A DNA stretch of 64,000 nt. Origin: an uncultured Pelagibacteraceae bacterium. Its GTDB lineage: Bacteria; Pseudomonadota; Alphaproteobacteria; Pelagibacterales; Pelagibacteraceae. Positions 20,847 through 30,771 of this stretch are shown one piece after another (position 1 is the stretch's first letter; each line of letters begins with the position of its first letter). The stretch spans positions 186,001 through 250,000 of the forward strand of contig CACHEU010000001.1 of the NCBI GenBank assembly GCA_902578935.1, given 5' to 3'. A program made the position numbers and the translations under genes. The notes under the pieces were generated by a model, which was given only the letters and a program-made list of their open reading frames with translations, did not search any database and was not told where the DNA came from.

Positions 20847-21995
20847 ATGATATCAGCTAAAAAGATAGTTGATGAGTTGATTAAAAAAAACAATAACTTA
20901 TTTAAATCCTTCATCCCAAACTCAAATTATAATTTTAATTTTAGAGATATAAAAAGTTTTAAAAAATTACATACAGTGATTGTAATTGGTATGGGAGGTT
21001 CTATTCTTGGAACTAAGGCAATTTATTCATTCTTAAAACACAAAATTAGAAAAAAGTTTATTTTTATAGATAATCTTGATCAAGAATTTTTAAAAAAAAT
21101 CAAAAAAGAAAACAACTTGTCCAGAACTCTTTTTTTGATCGTATCAAAATCTGGTAATACCAACGAGACAATAATAAACTTAAGTTATTTCAAACCGTTT
21201 TTAAAAAAGTCAAATGTTATAGTTATATCTGAGAATAAAAATAATATTTTGTCTGGTTTTGCAAAAAGAAATGGATTTAATTTTATAAAGCACAATCCAT
21301 TTATTGGTGGAAGATATTCTGTATTTTCAGAAGTAGGGATGTTGCCTGCTTATTTGATGGGTTTAAAGCCTGAAAATTTTAAAAAAAATCTTCCTAGATT
21401 TTTAAATAATAAAAAACTTTTTTCTAATTCTGTTAGAGAACTTTTAAAACTAAACATCAAAAAATCCAAAATTTTAATTCTTTTCAACTATGTGCCAGAA
21501 TTAAACGACTTCATGTTATGGTGCCAGCAACTTTTAGCAGAGAGTTTGGGAAAAAACAAAAAAGGGTTTATTCCAGTTATTTCCAATGCTCCCAAAGATC
21601 ATCATAGTCTATTACAATTATATTTGGATGGACCAAGAGATAAAATTTTTTATGTTTTTAGTTCAAAATCTAAAAAGAATTTAAAATTAAATTCCAGTTT
21701 TTTGGGAGAAAAAGCTAGATATATAAATAAAAAAAACTATCATGACATTAAACTTTCACAAAAAAATGCTTTTATACAGACTCTGAAAGAAAACAAAACT
21801 CCTTTTAGAGAAATAATTATTAAAAAATTTAATGAAGAAACTATCGGACAATTATTTTTATTATTCATTTTTGAAACTATTGCTCTTAGCAAAATGATAA
21901 AAGTAAATCCTTTTGATCAGCCGGCAGTTGAGAGGGTTAAAATTTTAACAAAACAATTTTTAACCTCAAAAAAATCTTCCAAAAAAAATTTCTGA
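20847..21995 (+). CDS. pgi: Glucose-6-phosphate isomerase (short form, 382 aa)
   Basis: VIGMGGSILGTKA, SKSGNTNET, NPFDQPAVERVK. Confidence 0.85.
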   Translation: MISAKKIVDELIKKNNNLFKSFIPNSNYNFNFRDIKSFKKLHTVIVIGMGGSILGTKAIYSFLKHKIRKKFIFIDNLDQEFLKKIKKENNLSRTLFLIVSKSGNTNETIINLSYFKPFLKKSNVIVISENKNNILSGFAKRNGFNFIKHNPFIGGRYSVFSEVGMLPAYLMGLKPENFKKNLPRFLNNKKLFSNSVRELLKLNIKKSKILILFNYVPELNDFMLWCQQLLAESLGKNKKGFIPVISNAPKDHHSLLQLYLDGPRDKIFYVFSSKSKKNLKLNSSFLGEKARYINKKNYHDIKLSQKNAFIQTLKENKTPFREIIIKKFNEETIGQLFLLFIFETIALSKMIKVNPFDQPAVERVKILTKQFLTSKKSSKKNF

Positions 21996-22538
21996 ACGTC
22001 CATAAACTCTCTTTTCAATAATATTTAAGCATTTATCTATATGGTCCTCAGATTTTATTTCTCTATGGATTACAATTATATGTTTTTTATTTAATAACTC
22101 TTTTTTTTTTATTATTTTAACAACTTCAACACATTTTTTATCTTGATACGGGGGATCTAAAAAAATTATATTAAATTTTTCCTTATATAATTCTAGTGTT
22201 AAAAGATTCAAGAATTCTAAAACATCTTGGTTAAGCAAGATCGTTTTATTTTCAGAATTTAGATTTTTAATATTTTTTTTTAAATTTGTTAAAGCATCTA
22301 AGTCATTTTCGACAAAAACAACTTTAGATGCTTCTCTAGAAACACACTCAAGACCAAAAGACCCTGTGCCAGCATATAGGTCTAGAACTTCAGAGTTTTT
22401 TATATCGATAGCAACATTATTTGAGTGACTTAAGATATTAAAAACATTTTCTCTTACACTATCTTTTAATGGTCTTGTTTTTGGATTTTCTGGGAAATGA
22501 AGTTTTTTATTTTTAAGTTTGCCACCTATTATTCTCAT
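21966..22538 (-). CDS. rsmD: 16S rRNA (guanine966-N2)-methyltransferase
   Basis: MRIIGGKLKNKKL, TRPLKDSVRENVFNIL, DLYAGTGSFGLE, FLDPPY. Confidence 0.95.
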   Translation of the reverse strand: MRIIGGKLKNKKLHFPENPKTRPLKDSVRENVFNILSHSNNVAIDIKNSEVLDLYAGTGSFGLECVSREASKVVFVENDLDALTNLKKNIKNLNSENKTILLNQDVLEFLNLLTLELYKEKFNIIFLDPPYQDKKCVEVVKIIKKKELLNKKHIIVIHREIKSEDHIDKCLNIIEKRVYGRSEIFFGRFF

Positions 22539-23803
22539 TATTTTTTAATGGCCCTCCAACCTATATCTTTTCTAAAAAAACCATTAATCCAATTTATTTT
22601 TTTTAAATTAACCAAAGACTGATCTCTAGCTTTACGAAGATTTTTGGCTGAACAGGTTATATTTAAAACCCTCCCTCCTTTTGAGAAAATTTTATTATCT
22701 TTTTCATAAGTTCCTGCGTGGAATATTTGATTATTTTCATCTGAAGTGATTTTAGACAAATTGTGGATTTCTTTGTCTCTAACGTAATCACCAGGATAGC
22801 CGTTTGCACACAAGACAATCGTCATGCATTTATTTTTATTCCACTCTATTTTTAAATTATTCAAATTATTTTTTGTTGCAGAATCTATAATTTCAAGAAA
22901 ATCTGTTTTTAATTTCATCATCAAAACCTGACACTCTGGATCACCCATTCTGATATTATATTCAATTAAATAAGGTTCATTTTTTTTAATCATTAGTCCT
23001 GCATACAAAAAACCTTCATAGGGATGACCTAGATTTTTCATTGCTTTTAATGTTGGTTCTATAATTTTCTTTTTAATTTTTTCTTCTAGTTCATCGGTCA
23101 ACATTCTTGCGGGTGAATAAGCTCCCATACCACCAGTATTAGGTCCTATGTCTCCTTCACCAACTCTTTTATGATCTTGTGCTGAACCAAAAAAATGATA
23201 AGAGTTTTTGTCTACTATTACAAAGTAACTCAATTCTTCTCCCTCAAGAAATTTTTCCAAAACTACTCTTTTTGAAGATTTAAATTTTCCCTCTAAAATT
23301 TCCTTTGTTTCTTTAATAGCTTCATCAGCGGATTCACATATAGTTACTCCTTTGCCTGCAGCCAAACCATCTGCCTTAACTACTATGGGAATACCATTTT
23401 TTTTTATAAAGTCTTTAGCTTCATCTAAATTGTCAAAGACTCCATAATTTGCAGTTGGAATGTTATTTGTTTTACATAAGTTTTTCATAAAAGCTTTTGA
23501 ACCTTCAAGTTGAGAAGCAAATTTATTTGGACCAAGCACTCTTACCGATCTTTCTTTTAGATAATCTACAATTCCATCGGTCAATGGCTGTTCTGGACCA
23601 ACAATAACTATATCAATATTTTTTTTTTTAATTATTTTGTAAATTTTTTCAAAATCACCAATATCTTCACTAATATTTTCTGCTATTTCATGAGTGCCAG
23701 CATTACCGGGTATACAAACCAATTTGCTTATTTTTTTTGAGAGGCTTAATTTATAACAAATTGCATGTTCACGACCACCACTTCCTATAACTGCTAAATT
23801 CAT
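22538..23803 (-). CDS. purD: Phosphoribosylamine-glycine ligase
   Basis: VIGSGGREHAI, VKADGLAAGKGV, NIRMGDPECQVLM. Confidence 0.97.
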   Translation of the reverse strand: MNLAVIGSGGREHAICYKLSLSKKISKLVCIPGNAGTHEIAENISEDIGDFEKIYKIIKKKNIDIVIVGPEQPLTDGIVDYLKERSVRVLGPNKFASQLEGSKAFMKNLCKTNNIPTANYGVFDNLDEAKDFIKKNGIPIVVKADGLAAGKGVTICESADEAIKETKEILEGKFKSSKRVVLEKFLEGEELSYFVIVDKNSYHFFGSAQDHKRVGEGDIGPNTGGMGAYSPARMLTDELEEKIKKKIIEPTLKAMKNLGHPYEGFLYAGLMIKKNEPYLIEYNIRMGDPECQVLMMKLKTDFLEIIDSATKNNLNNLKIEWNKNKCMTIVLCANGYPGDYVRDKEIHNLSKITSDENNQIFHAGTYEKDNKIFSKGGRVLNITCSAKNLRKARDQSLVNLKKINWINGFFRKDIGWRAIKK

Positions 23804-23834
23804 ATATTGTAGAAATCTCGAAAATTAAATTAAC

Positions 23835-24035
23835 ATGAACAGAAATAAAGCAAAACTTAAATTTCGCCCCAATAGTTTTGAAATTATTGAAAATGGGGAT
23901 TATGTTGTTTGTGCTGTTTCTGGAAAAAATATACCACTAGATCAGCTGACTTATTGGAATGTAGATTTACAGGAGGCTTATTATTCTCCCAAAGAAGCCA
24001 AAATAAGATTCGAAGAAATAAAAAAAAATAAATAA
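23835..24035 (+). CDS. DUF2093 family protein
   Basis: AKLKFRPNSFEIIENGDYVVCAVSGKNIPLDQLTYWNVDLQEAY. Confidence 0.85.
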   Translation: MNRNKAKLKFRPNSFEIIENGDYVVCAVSGKNIPLDQLTYWNVDLQEAYYSPKEAKIRFEEIKKNK

Positions 24036-24911
24036 TCACTTCCATCTGTTGTGAGTCCAAATCCACTGTTTTGGATTATTGAGTATCATTTTTTCTATTA
24101 ACTTGTTAACTTTAAGCGTAATATTTTTTGCATCTTCTTTATCATTACCTGTTTTTTCAATTTTATATGGTTGATGAATAGTCATTTCAAAATTGGGACC
24201 TTCTTTTCTTTTCAATGAAACCGGAACTAACTTACAGTCATATTTTAAAGCGATTTGAGCAGGTATAGTTGTGGTGTGTGCAGGTTTATTAAAAAAAAGA
24301 GTTCTGGGTCCCTCACTAACACGTTGGTCTACCATTAAAGCTATACTGTAACCATTTTTTACCTTATCAATTATTTCTCTCATACCCATTCTGCCTTTTG
24401 GAATTTGATTGGGACAAATATATTTTATTCTCAAATATTCCATTATTGGATTTAAAAAATAATTATTTAGAGGACGATAAATTGCAGCACATTTAATGCC
24501 CGACTTATTTAATTCCATTGCCATAAGTTCAAAATTTGCTAAGTGGGCCGAGTAAAAAATTACAGCTTCATTATTTTTTTTAATCTCCTCAAGATATTTA
24601 ACACCATTAATTTTCATATGGCTGAACTTTGTTCTATTTAATTTAAATTCTTTTAGAAATATATATTCAGCAAAAGTTCTTCCAATATTTGACCACATGG
24701 AAAGAATAATTTCAGATTCTTTTTTTTTATCAATTGTTCCTAATCCGGTTTTAATATTTTCTTTAATAATTTTTTTTGACCTAAACAGCGGACCAACAAA
24801 CCTAGCCAACATGCCTCCAAGAGCTGATGCATTATTTAAGCCAATTATTTTAAAAATAGAAAATAATGAAATTATTACTATAAATTCAAAAAAATACTTA
24901 AAAATTTTCAT
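24036..24911 (-). CDS. Lipid A biosynthesis lauroyl/myristoyl acyltransferase (LpxL/HtrB family)
   Basis: FYSAHLANFELMA (HX4E-like), GMREIIDKV, DQRVSEGPRTLFFNKPAHTTT; precedes lpxK. Confidence 0.88.
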   Translation of the reverse strand: MKIFKYFFEFIVIISLFSIFKIIGLNNASALGGMLARFVGPLFRSKKIIKENIKTGLGTIDKKKESEIILSMWSNIGRTFAEYIFLKEFKLNRTKFSHMKINGVKYLEEIKKNNEAVIFYSAHLANFELMAMELNKSGIKCAAIYRPLNNYFLNPIMEYLRIKYICPNQIPKGRMGMREIIDKVKNGYSIALMVDQRVSEGPRTLFFNKPAHTTTIPAQIALKYDCKLVPVSLKRKEGPNFEMTIHQPYKIEKTGNDKEDAKNITLKVNKLIEKMILNNPKQWIWTHNRWK

Positions 24912-25837
24912 TCTATGAACTTTTTTATCATTTGAACAAATTTTTCTTCATCATGAATATTTACTTTTATTGGTACCACTCCAAAACTACGTCTATTAAA
25001 CGAACTTATTCTTAAATAATCTTTTTCTGTGGTAATCAATTTGGCATTATATTTTTTTTCCATACCTAATAGATCCTCAAGATCTTTTTGTGTGTATTCA
25101 TAGTGATCAGGAAAATCTATTTCTTTAATTATATTCAAATGATTTTCTTTTAATAATTCAAAAAAATTTTCTGGATTTCCTATGCCAGCAAAGGAAATTA
25201 ATTTCCTGTTTTTAAATTCGTTTAAATTTTTTATATAATAATTAAAATAAAAAAACTCTAATTTATTATTATATATTTTTAATTTGTTTTCGAATTCTAA
25301 GCTTTTTTTGCCATTAATTAAAACTATTTGGCAATTTTTTAAAGATTCTAAGTTTTCTCTAAGAGGCCCAGATGGTATGGTCTGACCATTTCCAATTCCC
25401 TGTTGGGCATTGAAACAAACAATATTTAAATTTTTTTTAATTTCAAAATCTTGATAACCATCATCCATTATTACTAAATTAAACTTTTTTTCTATTGCAC
25501 GATTTACTCCTTCACTTCTTTTTTCAGGCGTTATAACTTTGCTATACTTTTTTATTAGTTCTATTTCATCCTTGTGAGTTTTATAATTTTTTTTTATTAT
25601 TACTGGTCTATTTTCATTTTTGAACATTTCCCATATTTTTATAGAAAGGGGCGTCTTACCAGTTCCGCCTATGTAGATGTTTCCAACACATATTATTGGT
25701 ATAGAAAAATTTTTTTTATTAGCAGCAGATTTTTTTATTGAAATGATAATTTGATAAAAAAAAGATATTGGCCACAGTATTATTGAAAATAATGTGTGAT
25801 ATTTCTTGTCCCAAAATTTAGGTTTTTTTATTTTCAT
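24908..25837 (-). CDS. lpxK: Tetraacyldisaccharide 4'-kinase
   Basis: VGNIYIGGTGKTPL and MDDGYQD motifs. Confidence 0.93.
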   Translation of the reverse strand: MKIKKPKFWDKKYHTLFSIILWPISFFYQIIISIKKSAANKKNFSIPIICVGNIYIGGTGKTPLSIKIWEMFKNENRPVIIKKNYKTHKDEIELIKKYSKVITPEKRSEGVNRAIEKKFNLVIMDDGYQDFEIKKNLNIVCFNAQQGIGNGQTIPSGPLRENLESLKNCQIVLINGKKSLEFENKLKIYNNKLEFFYFNYYIKNLNEFKNRKLISFAGIGNPENFFELLKENHLNIIKEIDFPDHYEYTQKDLEDLLGMEKKYNAKLITTEKDYLRISSFNRRSFGVVPIKVNIHDEEKFVQMIKKFIE

Positions 25838-27099
25838 GTAATAAATTTATTATATTCTTCAATAACATTTTTAAAAATTTTATTGCTATAATCATTTAAC
25901 TTTTCTTGGTTCTTATTATTTTCTTTAAAGCTAGAATTAAAATTTTGTATTAATTTTTGAGCTAAAATTTCTGGTTTATTTACTTCCTCAGAAATCTTTT
26001 GATTATTTAAATAGTCATAAATTTCTTGAAAGTTATAGACGTACGGCCCATGAAATATATGACACCCCATCTTTGCTGCATCTATAGGATTTTGCCCACC
26101 AACTTTTTTTAGTTTCATTAATAGAGATTTTCCAAAGAATACTTGTTTAATTTTATTAAGATATTTTGTGACAGATCCATAATAATTAACTAAGACAATT
26201 TCAGCTGATTTTTCAATAGGATCATTTTCATTTTTTATTTGAACTTTAAGTCCCATATTTTTTAAGTTCAAAGATATTTTTTTTAGCCTATGTATGTGTC
26301 TTGGTATTATTATTGTCACTAATTCGTTATGAGATTTTTTTACAATTTGATGAACTTTCCCACAAAATATTTCTTCACCTGGATGTATGCTAACAGCACA
26401 CCAATTTTTTTTTGAGATTTCATCAAATTGATTGTTCTCAAATTCTTTTAAGCTTTTAAGTGATGAACAAAATTTAATATTTCCAAAATATTTTGTTTTT
26501 TTTGCATTAAAATAATTCAGATAATCTACAGTTTCTTTATTTGCAGCAATAGATACGGATAGAGATTCGAACAATTGAGATGCAAAACCTCTTACCAAAG
26601 ACCATCTATCAAAACTTTTTTTTGTAATTCTCGCATTTAAAAGAATAAAGGGAAGATTTTCTTTTTTGATTTTTAAAAAAAAGTTTGGCCATATTTCAGA
26701 GTCTACAAAAGAAACAAGATCAGGTTTCCAATTTTTGAAAAAATTGTTGATTAGTAAATTTGAGTCATAAGGCAAAAATTGATGAAAAATTCTATTATTT
26801 TTTTTGTATTTTCTTTCTAATTCATTAAACGAACTTAATGTAACCGTTGTAATTAAAAAATTATATTTTGAGTTTTTCTGTAAAAAAAAGTCAATTATAG
26901 GAAAAATGCTTATTAGTTCTCCCATGCTAGCCACGTGAAACCAAAATAAAAATCCATTTGGTCTATTGATTTTTTTAGGTAAGATTTTTTCTTTAAATTT
27001 TAACTTATGTTCCTTACCAAAAAATATTCTAATAAAAATTATTACACAATATGGAAGATAAAAAATTTTAATCAAAAAGTTATATAAAACTTTTAACAT
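25834..27099 (-). CDS. waaA: 3-deoxy-D-manno-octulosonic acid (Kdo) transferase
   Basis: FWFHVASMGEL, VDSEIWPNF, GGQNPIDAAKMGCHIFHGPYV. Confidence 0.93.
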   Translation of the reverse strand: MLKVLYNFLIKIFYLPYCVIIFIRIFFGKEHKLKFKEKILPKKINRPNGFLFWFHVASMGELISIFPIIDFFLQKNSKYNFLITTVTLSSFNELERKYKKNNRIFHQFLPYDSNLLINNFFKNWKPDLVSFVDSEIWPNFFLKIKKENLPFILLNARITKKSFDRWSLVRGFASQLFESLSVSIAANKETVDYLNYFNAKKTKYFGNIKFCSSLKSLKEFENNQFDEISKKNWCAVSIHPGEEIFCGKVHQIVKKSHNELVTIIIPRHIHRLKKISLNLKNMGLKVQIKNENDPIEKSAEIVLVNYYGSVTKYLNKIKQVFFGKSLLMKLKKVGGQNPIDAAKMGCHIFHGPYVYNFQEIYDYLNNQKISEEVNKPEILAQKLIQNFNSSFKENNKNQEKLNDYSNKIFKNVIEEYNKFIT

Positions 27100-27104
27100 A
27101 ATTA

Positions 27105-28847
27105 TTAAACTACTTGTTTGCTGTAAAGATTCTCATAATCTTTTGATTTTTTTAATAGTTCGTCATGTTTGCCCGATCCGACAATATTTCCATTCTTCAT
27201 TACAATAATTTTATCTGCCCTTTTTATTGTTGAAAGTCTATGAGCAATTACCAAGGTTGTTTTGTTTTTTGTTAAGTTAAATATAGCATTTTGAACTTTT
27301 TCCTCTGACTCTGCGTCCAACGAAGATGTTGCTTCATCCAATAAAATAATGGGAGCGTTCTTGATTATGGCCCTAGCTATTGAGAGCCTTTGTTTTTGGC
27401 CTCCTGATAGGCGGACACCGTTTTCTCCAATAACTGTTTTATATTTTTCTGGTAGTGCTTCAATGAATTCACTGGAAGCAGCTAATTCACAAGCATTTTT
27501 TATCTCATTTTCTGTAGCATCAAATTTTGCATACTTGATATTATTTTCGACACTATCATCAAACAAAACTATTTCTTGGCTAACTAAAGAAATTTTATTT
27601 CTAAGAGAATACAGTGAAACTTCATTTATGTTTTGTCCGTCGATAAATATTCTGCCTTTTTGTTGTTGATAAAATCTAGGTATTAAATTCATTATTGTAC
27701 TTTTTCCTGCACCGCTATGCCCAACTAATGCAGTTACTTTTCCACCATCGATGTTTAAATCAATATTTCTTACCGCACTGTCTTTACCAGATTTATATTG
27801 AAAGCTTACATTTTTAAATTGTATTTCAGCATTTTTTATTTCTATTTTGGGTAATTTTTTTTGGTCTGCTATCTCTATTTTTTCATCCAAAATTTTAAAA
27901 ACCCTTTCCGCTGCGGTGGCACCTTGATAAATTGCCATGTTTAGGGTGGCAAGAGATCTTACGGGCTGATAAGACAACATCATTGCAGCTAAAAAAGAGA
28001 AAAAATTATTTATACCAATTTCTCCATTTGCGATAAGGAATCCGGCAAAGTATATGAATCCAGCTATCATCAAACCTGTAAGAGTTTCCATTATTGGCGT
28101 AGCTCTAATCATTATTTTACCAATCTTAATTTGTTTATCGGCCATATCTTTAATTGCTAATTTAGATCTTTCTTTCTCTATTTCTTCTCTTTGATAAATT
28201 TTAATTATTCTTGAGCCTTTTAAGATTTCTGTAAGTATCGTTGTAAAACTTGCTGTAGATTCAGCGCCAGCAGTAGTGGCTTTTCCCATTCTCTTACCAA
28301 GTGATTTTGCAAAAAATGCAGCGAGTGGCATAATAAGCATTGAAAATAATGCTAGTTTCCAGTTTTGATAAAACATCACTACAAGTAAAGTTACCAGCGT
28401 TAATGTATCCTTCATTAAATTTAAAACACCTGTACTGATAAGGCTTTGGATTTGACCAACGTCATACATAAAACTAGTTATGTGTCTTCCACTGTGTTTT
28501 GACTCAAGGTTTTGAGTGTCAGACAACAAAACATGTTTTGCCATTTGACCCTGTATTTCTTGTATTACCCTATATCCTAAAGTAAGTATTAAATTTCTAG
28601 CTGCATAAAGCGAAGCACCCTTTGCAGTAAATACTACAATTATTGCAATAGGTATTAATACGGCAAAAGTTCTATCATTATCTATGAATATTTTTTTTAC
28701 AGCTGGGTCTAATAACCAAGCTATAGCAGATGTGGTACCAGCTATAATTACAGAAAAAAACAACGCAGCGAAGACTCTCCACAAACGTTTTTTTACGTAA
28801 TTTTTATAAAGTCTTTTAGAGTTTGATATAATTTTTTCAAATTTCAT
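27105..28847 (-). CDS. msbA: ABC transporter, permease-ATPase fusion, MsbA-like lipid flippase
   Basis: GHSGAGKSTIMNL, LSGGQKQRLSIARA; in waaA-lpxK-lpxL cluster. Confidence 0.85.
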   Translation of the reverse strand: MKFEKIISNSKRLYKNYVKKRLWRVFAALFFSVIIAGTTSAIAWLLDPAVKKIFIDNDRTFAVLIPIAIIVVFTAKGASLYAARNLILTLGYRVIQEIQGQMAKHVLLSDTQNLESKHSGRHITSFMYDVGQIQSLISTGVLNLMKDTLTLVTLLVVMFYQNWKLALFSMLIMPLAAFFAKSLGKRMGKATTAGAESTASFTTILTEILKGSRIIKIYQREEIEKERSKLAIKDMADKQIKIGKIMIRATPIMETLTGLMIAGFIYFAGFLIANGEIGINNFFSFLAAMMLSYQPVRSLATLNMAIYQGATAAERVFKILDEKIEIADQKKLPKIEIKNAEIQFKNVSFQYKSGKDSAVRNIDLNIDGGKVTALVGHSGAGKSTIMNLIPRFYQQQKGRIFIDGQNINEVSLYSLRNKISLVSQEIVLFDDSVENNIKYAKFDATENEIKNACELAASSEFIEALPEKYKTVIGENGVRLSGGQKQRLSIARAIIKNAPIILLDEATSSLDAESEEKVQNAIFNLTKNKTTLVIAHRLSTIKRADKIIVMKNGNIVGSGKHDELLKKSKDYENLYSKQVV

Positions 28848-29713
28848 TAATTAGTTAGAGCCATTAGAGAGAGAGTTAAAAAGACAAAAAAACCGGACAA
28901 GTTATTAGACTTAAATGCTTTTAGACACATAGCGGGGTTTTTAATGTCACAAATTTTTATTTGATAAAATAGACTGATCATAAAAAATAGTAAAAATATC
29001 AAAAAATAATTTATTTCTAAACTTATAACCACAAACAATAACAATATCGAACTGATAATATAGGAGCTCCCTAAAAACAAATTAAGATTATCTTTAAACT
29101 TAATTGATGTAGATTTTACTCCTATTACCTCATCATCAGATGCATCTTGTAGTCCGTAAATCGTGTCATATCCTAGTGTCCAAAATATGGCCCCAACATA
29201 AAGAAGTACCGGCAGCAAGGAAATTTCATTTGTTATGGCTGTCCAGGCCATTATTATTCCCCAATTGAATGTAAAACCCAAGAATAGCTGAGGCCAATAT
29301 GTAAGCCTTTTCATGAATGGATAGCTAAATGCAAAAATCATTGAAAAAATTCCAAGATATATAGTTAATAAATTAAATTGAATCAAAATAATAAAAGCCA
29401 GTGAACATAAAATTAATACATAAGCCCAAGCTAATTTTTTACCCAGTGACCCAGATGCAATTGGTCTAGTTCTTGTTCTGGAAACTTTTTTGTCTATTTT
29501 CTCATCTACAATATCATTAACGATACATCCTGCGCTTCTCATTAAAACCGATCCACAAAAGAAAAGAAACAGATAATAAAAAAAAGTATCCATGTCTTTA
29601 TGAAAATAATTTCCAAGAGATAGCCCCCAAGAACATGGCCAAAAAAGCAATAGAAAACCTATTGGTTTGTCCAATCTTGTTACGCTAATGAAATTTTTTA
29701 GATGTGTGGACAT
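28847..29713 (-). CDS. ubiA: 4-hydroxybenzoate polyprenyltransferase
   Basis: AGCIVNDIVDEKIDKKVSRTRTRPIASG and GYDTIYGLQDASDDEVIGVKST. Confidence 0.95.
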   Translation of the reverse strand: MSTHLKNFISVTRLDKPIGFLLLFWPCSWGLSLGNYFHKDMDTFFYYLFLFFCGSVLMRSAGCIVNDIVDEKIDKKVSRTRTRPIASGSLGKKLAWAYVLILCSLAFIILIQFNLLTIYLGIFSMIFAFSYPFMKRLTYWPQLFLGFTFNWGIIMAWTAITNEISLLPVLLYVGAIFWTLGYDTIYGLQDASDDEVIGVKSTSIKFKDNLNLFLGSSYIISSILLLFVVISLEINYFLIFLLFFMISLFYQIKICDIKNPAMCLKAFKSNNLSGFFVFLTLSLMALTN

Positions 29714-29765
29714 TATTAGTTCTTGTAAATATCAAACAGCGAATACATAATCAATTTGATTCGAT

Positions 29766-30170
29766 ATGAACATAGATTACACGGTAGCAGCACTAATGTT
29801 TCCAGCCATAGCTCTTATAATGGGTGTTTATAGCAATAGGTTTCATACCCTCAGCTCATTGGTGAGAAAGTTGCACGACGAATATGTTTTTGAAAAACAC
29901 ATACCACCTGAGTGGAAAAAACAGCTTAAAAATTTGAGCAGGAGAAGTGTGAATTTAAAATATGCTATTGGATTGGCCGGCACTGGTTTTCTGTTCAACA
30001 TGACCACAATATTTGCACTTTATCTAGGACAAATCTTTGCAGCAAGATTGCTTTTTGGAATGTGCTGTCTTCTTATGATTTTTTCCATATTATTTTTTCT
30101 GTGGGAGATAATCGTTTCAACCAAAGCACTATCTCTTCACTTGTCTGACATGAAGATAGACGAAGAATAA
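29766..30170 (+). CDS. DUF2721 family membrane protein
   Basis: AALMFPAIALIMGVYSNRFHTLSSLVR; multiple TM segments. Confidence 0.8.
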   Translation: MNIDYTVAALMFPAIALIMGVYSNRFHTLSSLVRKLHDEYVFEKHIPPEWKKQLKNLSRRSVNLKYAIGLAGTGFLFNMTTIFALYLGQIFAARLLFGMCCLLMIFSILFFLWEIIVSTKALSLHLSDMKIDEE

Positions 30171-30175
30171 TCTTT

Positions 30176-30328
30176 ATGAAAATTAATGCTATTAGAGCTT
30201 TTATAATTGCATCAATCGTTATAATTCTTTTATATGCTTTAGGTTTATTTTTGCCTATTATTATGACCTCAAAAGCGGATCCAGGAAAAGTACAAGAAAA
30301 TACAACAGCTATACAAGATCTTTATTAA
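30176..30328 (+). CDS. Small single-TM protein (50 aa), not in the supplied ORF track
   Basis: ATG 30176 to TAA 30328: MKINAIRAFIIASIVIILLYALGLFLPIIMTSKADPGKVQENTTAIQDLY; same strand, between two small membrane protein genes. Confidence 0.6.
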   Translation: MKINAIRAFIIASIVIILLYALGLFLPIIMTSKADPGKVQENTTAIQDLY

Positions 30329-30330
30329 TC

Positions 30331-30522
30331 ATGTTTAGCAAACCAATTATACTTATAATCATATTAATTTTATTACTTGCATTTTATCTTGTCATTAGAT
30401 TGGGCGCAGGCAAGAAAAAAGATATAGAAGATTCAAAAAGTCTCACAAATTATCTTTTCGGTGTAAGAATATTAATAGTTATATTGGCGATCGTAGCTTT
30501 AGTCTTATGGTTTTTTCTTTAG
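30331..30522 (+). CDS. Small two-TM protein (63 aa)
   Basis: Two hydrophobic helices flanking a basic/acidic linker; 2 nt after the upstream small ORF. Confidence 0.7.
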   Translation: MFSKPIILIIILILLLAFYLVIRLGAGKKKDIEDSKSLTNYLFGVRILIVILAIVALVLWFFL

Positions 30523-30771
30523 GTTGTTAGAATAAACCAACTTTCCAAACTCAAGCTTATCTTTATACGACTGTTCAAAAGTTTTAAGCTGAGGTTTATT
30601 CATTCTGCTCATTAGAATATCTAAATTTTCTTTTTTCCACTGATTTGTTGTATCTGGATTTTTCCAGATTTTTTTTTCTTCGTCTGTTCTAGCACAACCA
30701 TAGCAAAAATTTGTAGCAGGATCACTTTTACAAATACTAATGCAAGGGCTTATTATTTTTGTATTATTCAT
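30505..30771 (-). CDS. DUF1289 family protein
   Basis: SPCISICKSDPATNFCYGCARTDEEKKIW cysteine pattern. Confidence 0.85.
   Translation of the reverse strand: MNNTKIISPCISICKSDPATNFCYGCARTDEEKKIWKNPDTTNQWKKENLDILMSRMNKPQLKTFEQSYKDKLEFGKLVYSNNLKKKP

Noticed and set aside
23619-23629. T11 run in purD as a possible programmed frameshift
   Set aside because: Lies within an early conserved region where truncation would abolish function; used only as a control for how common long A/T runs are here.
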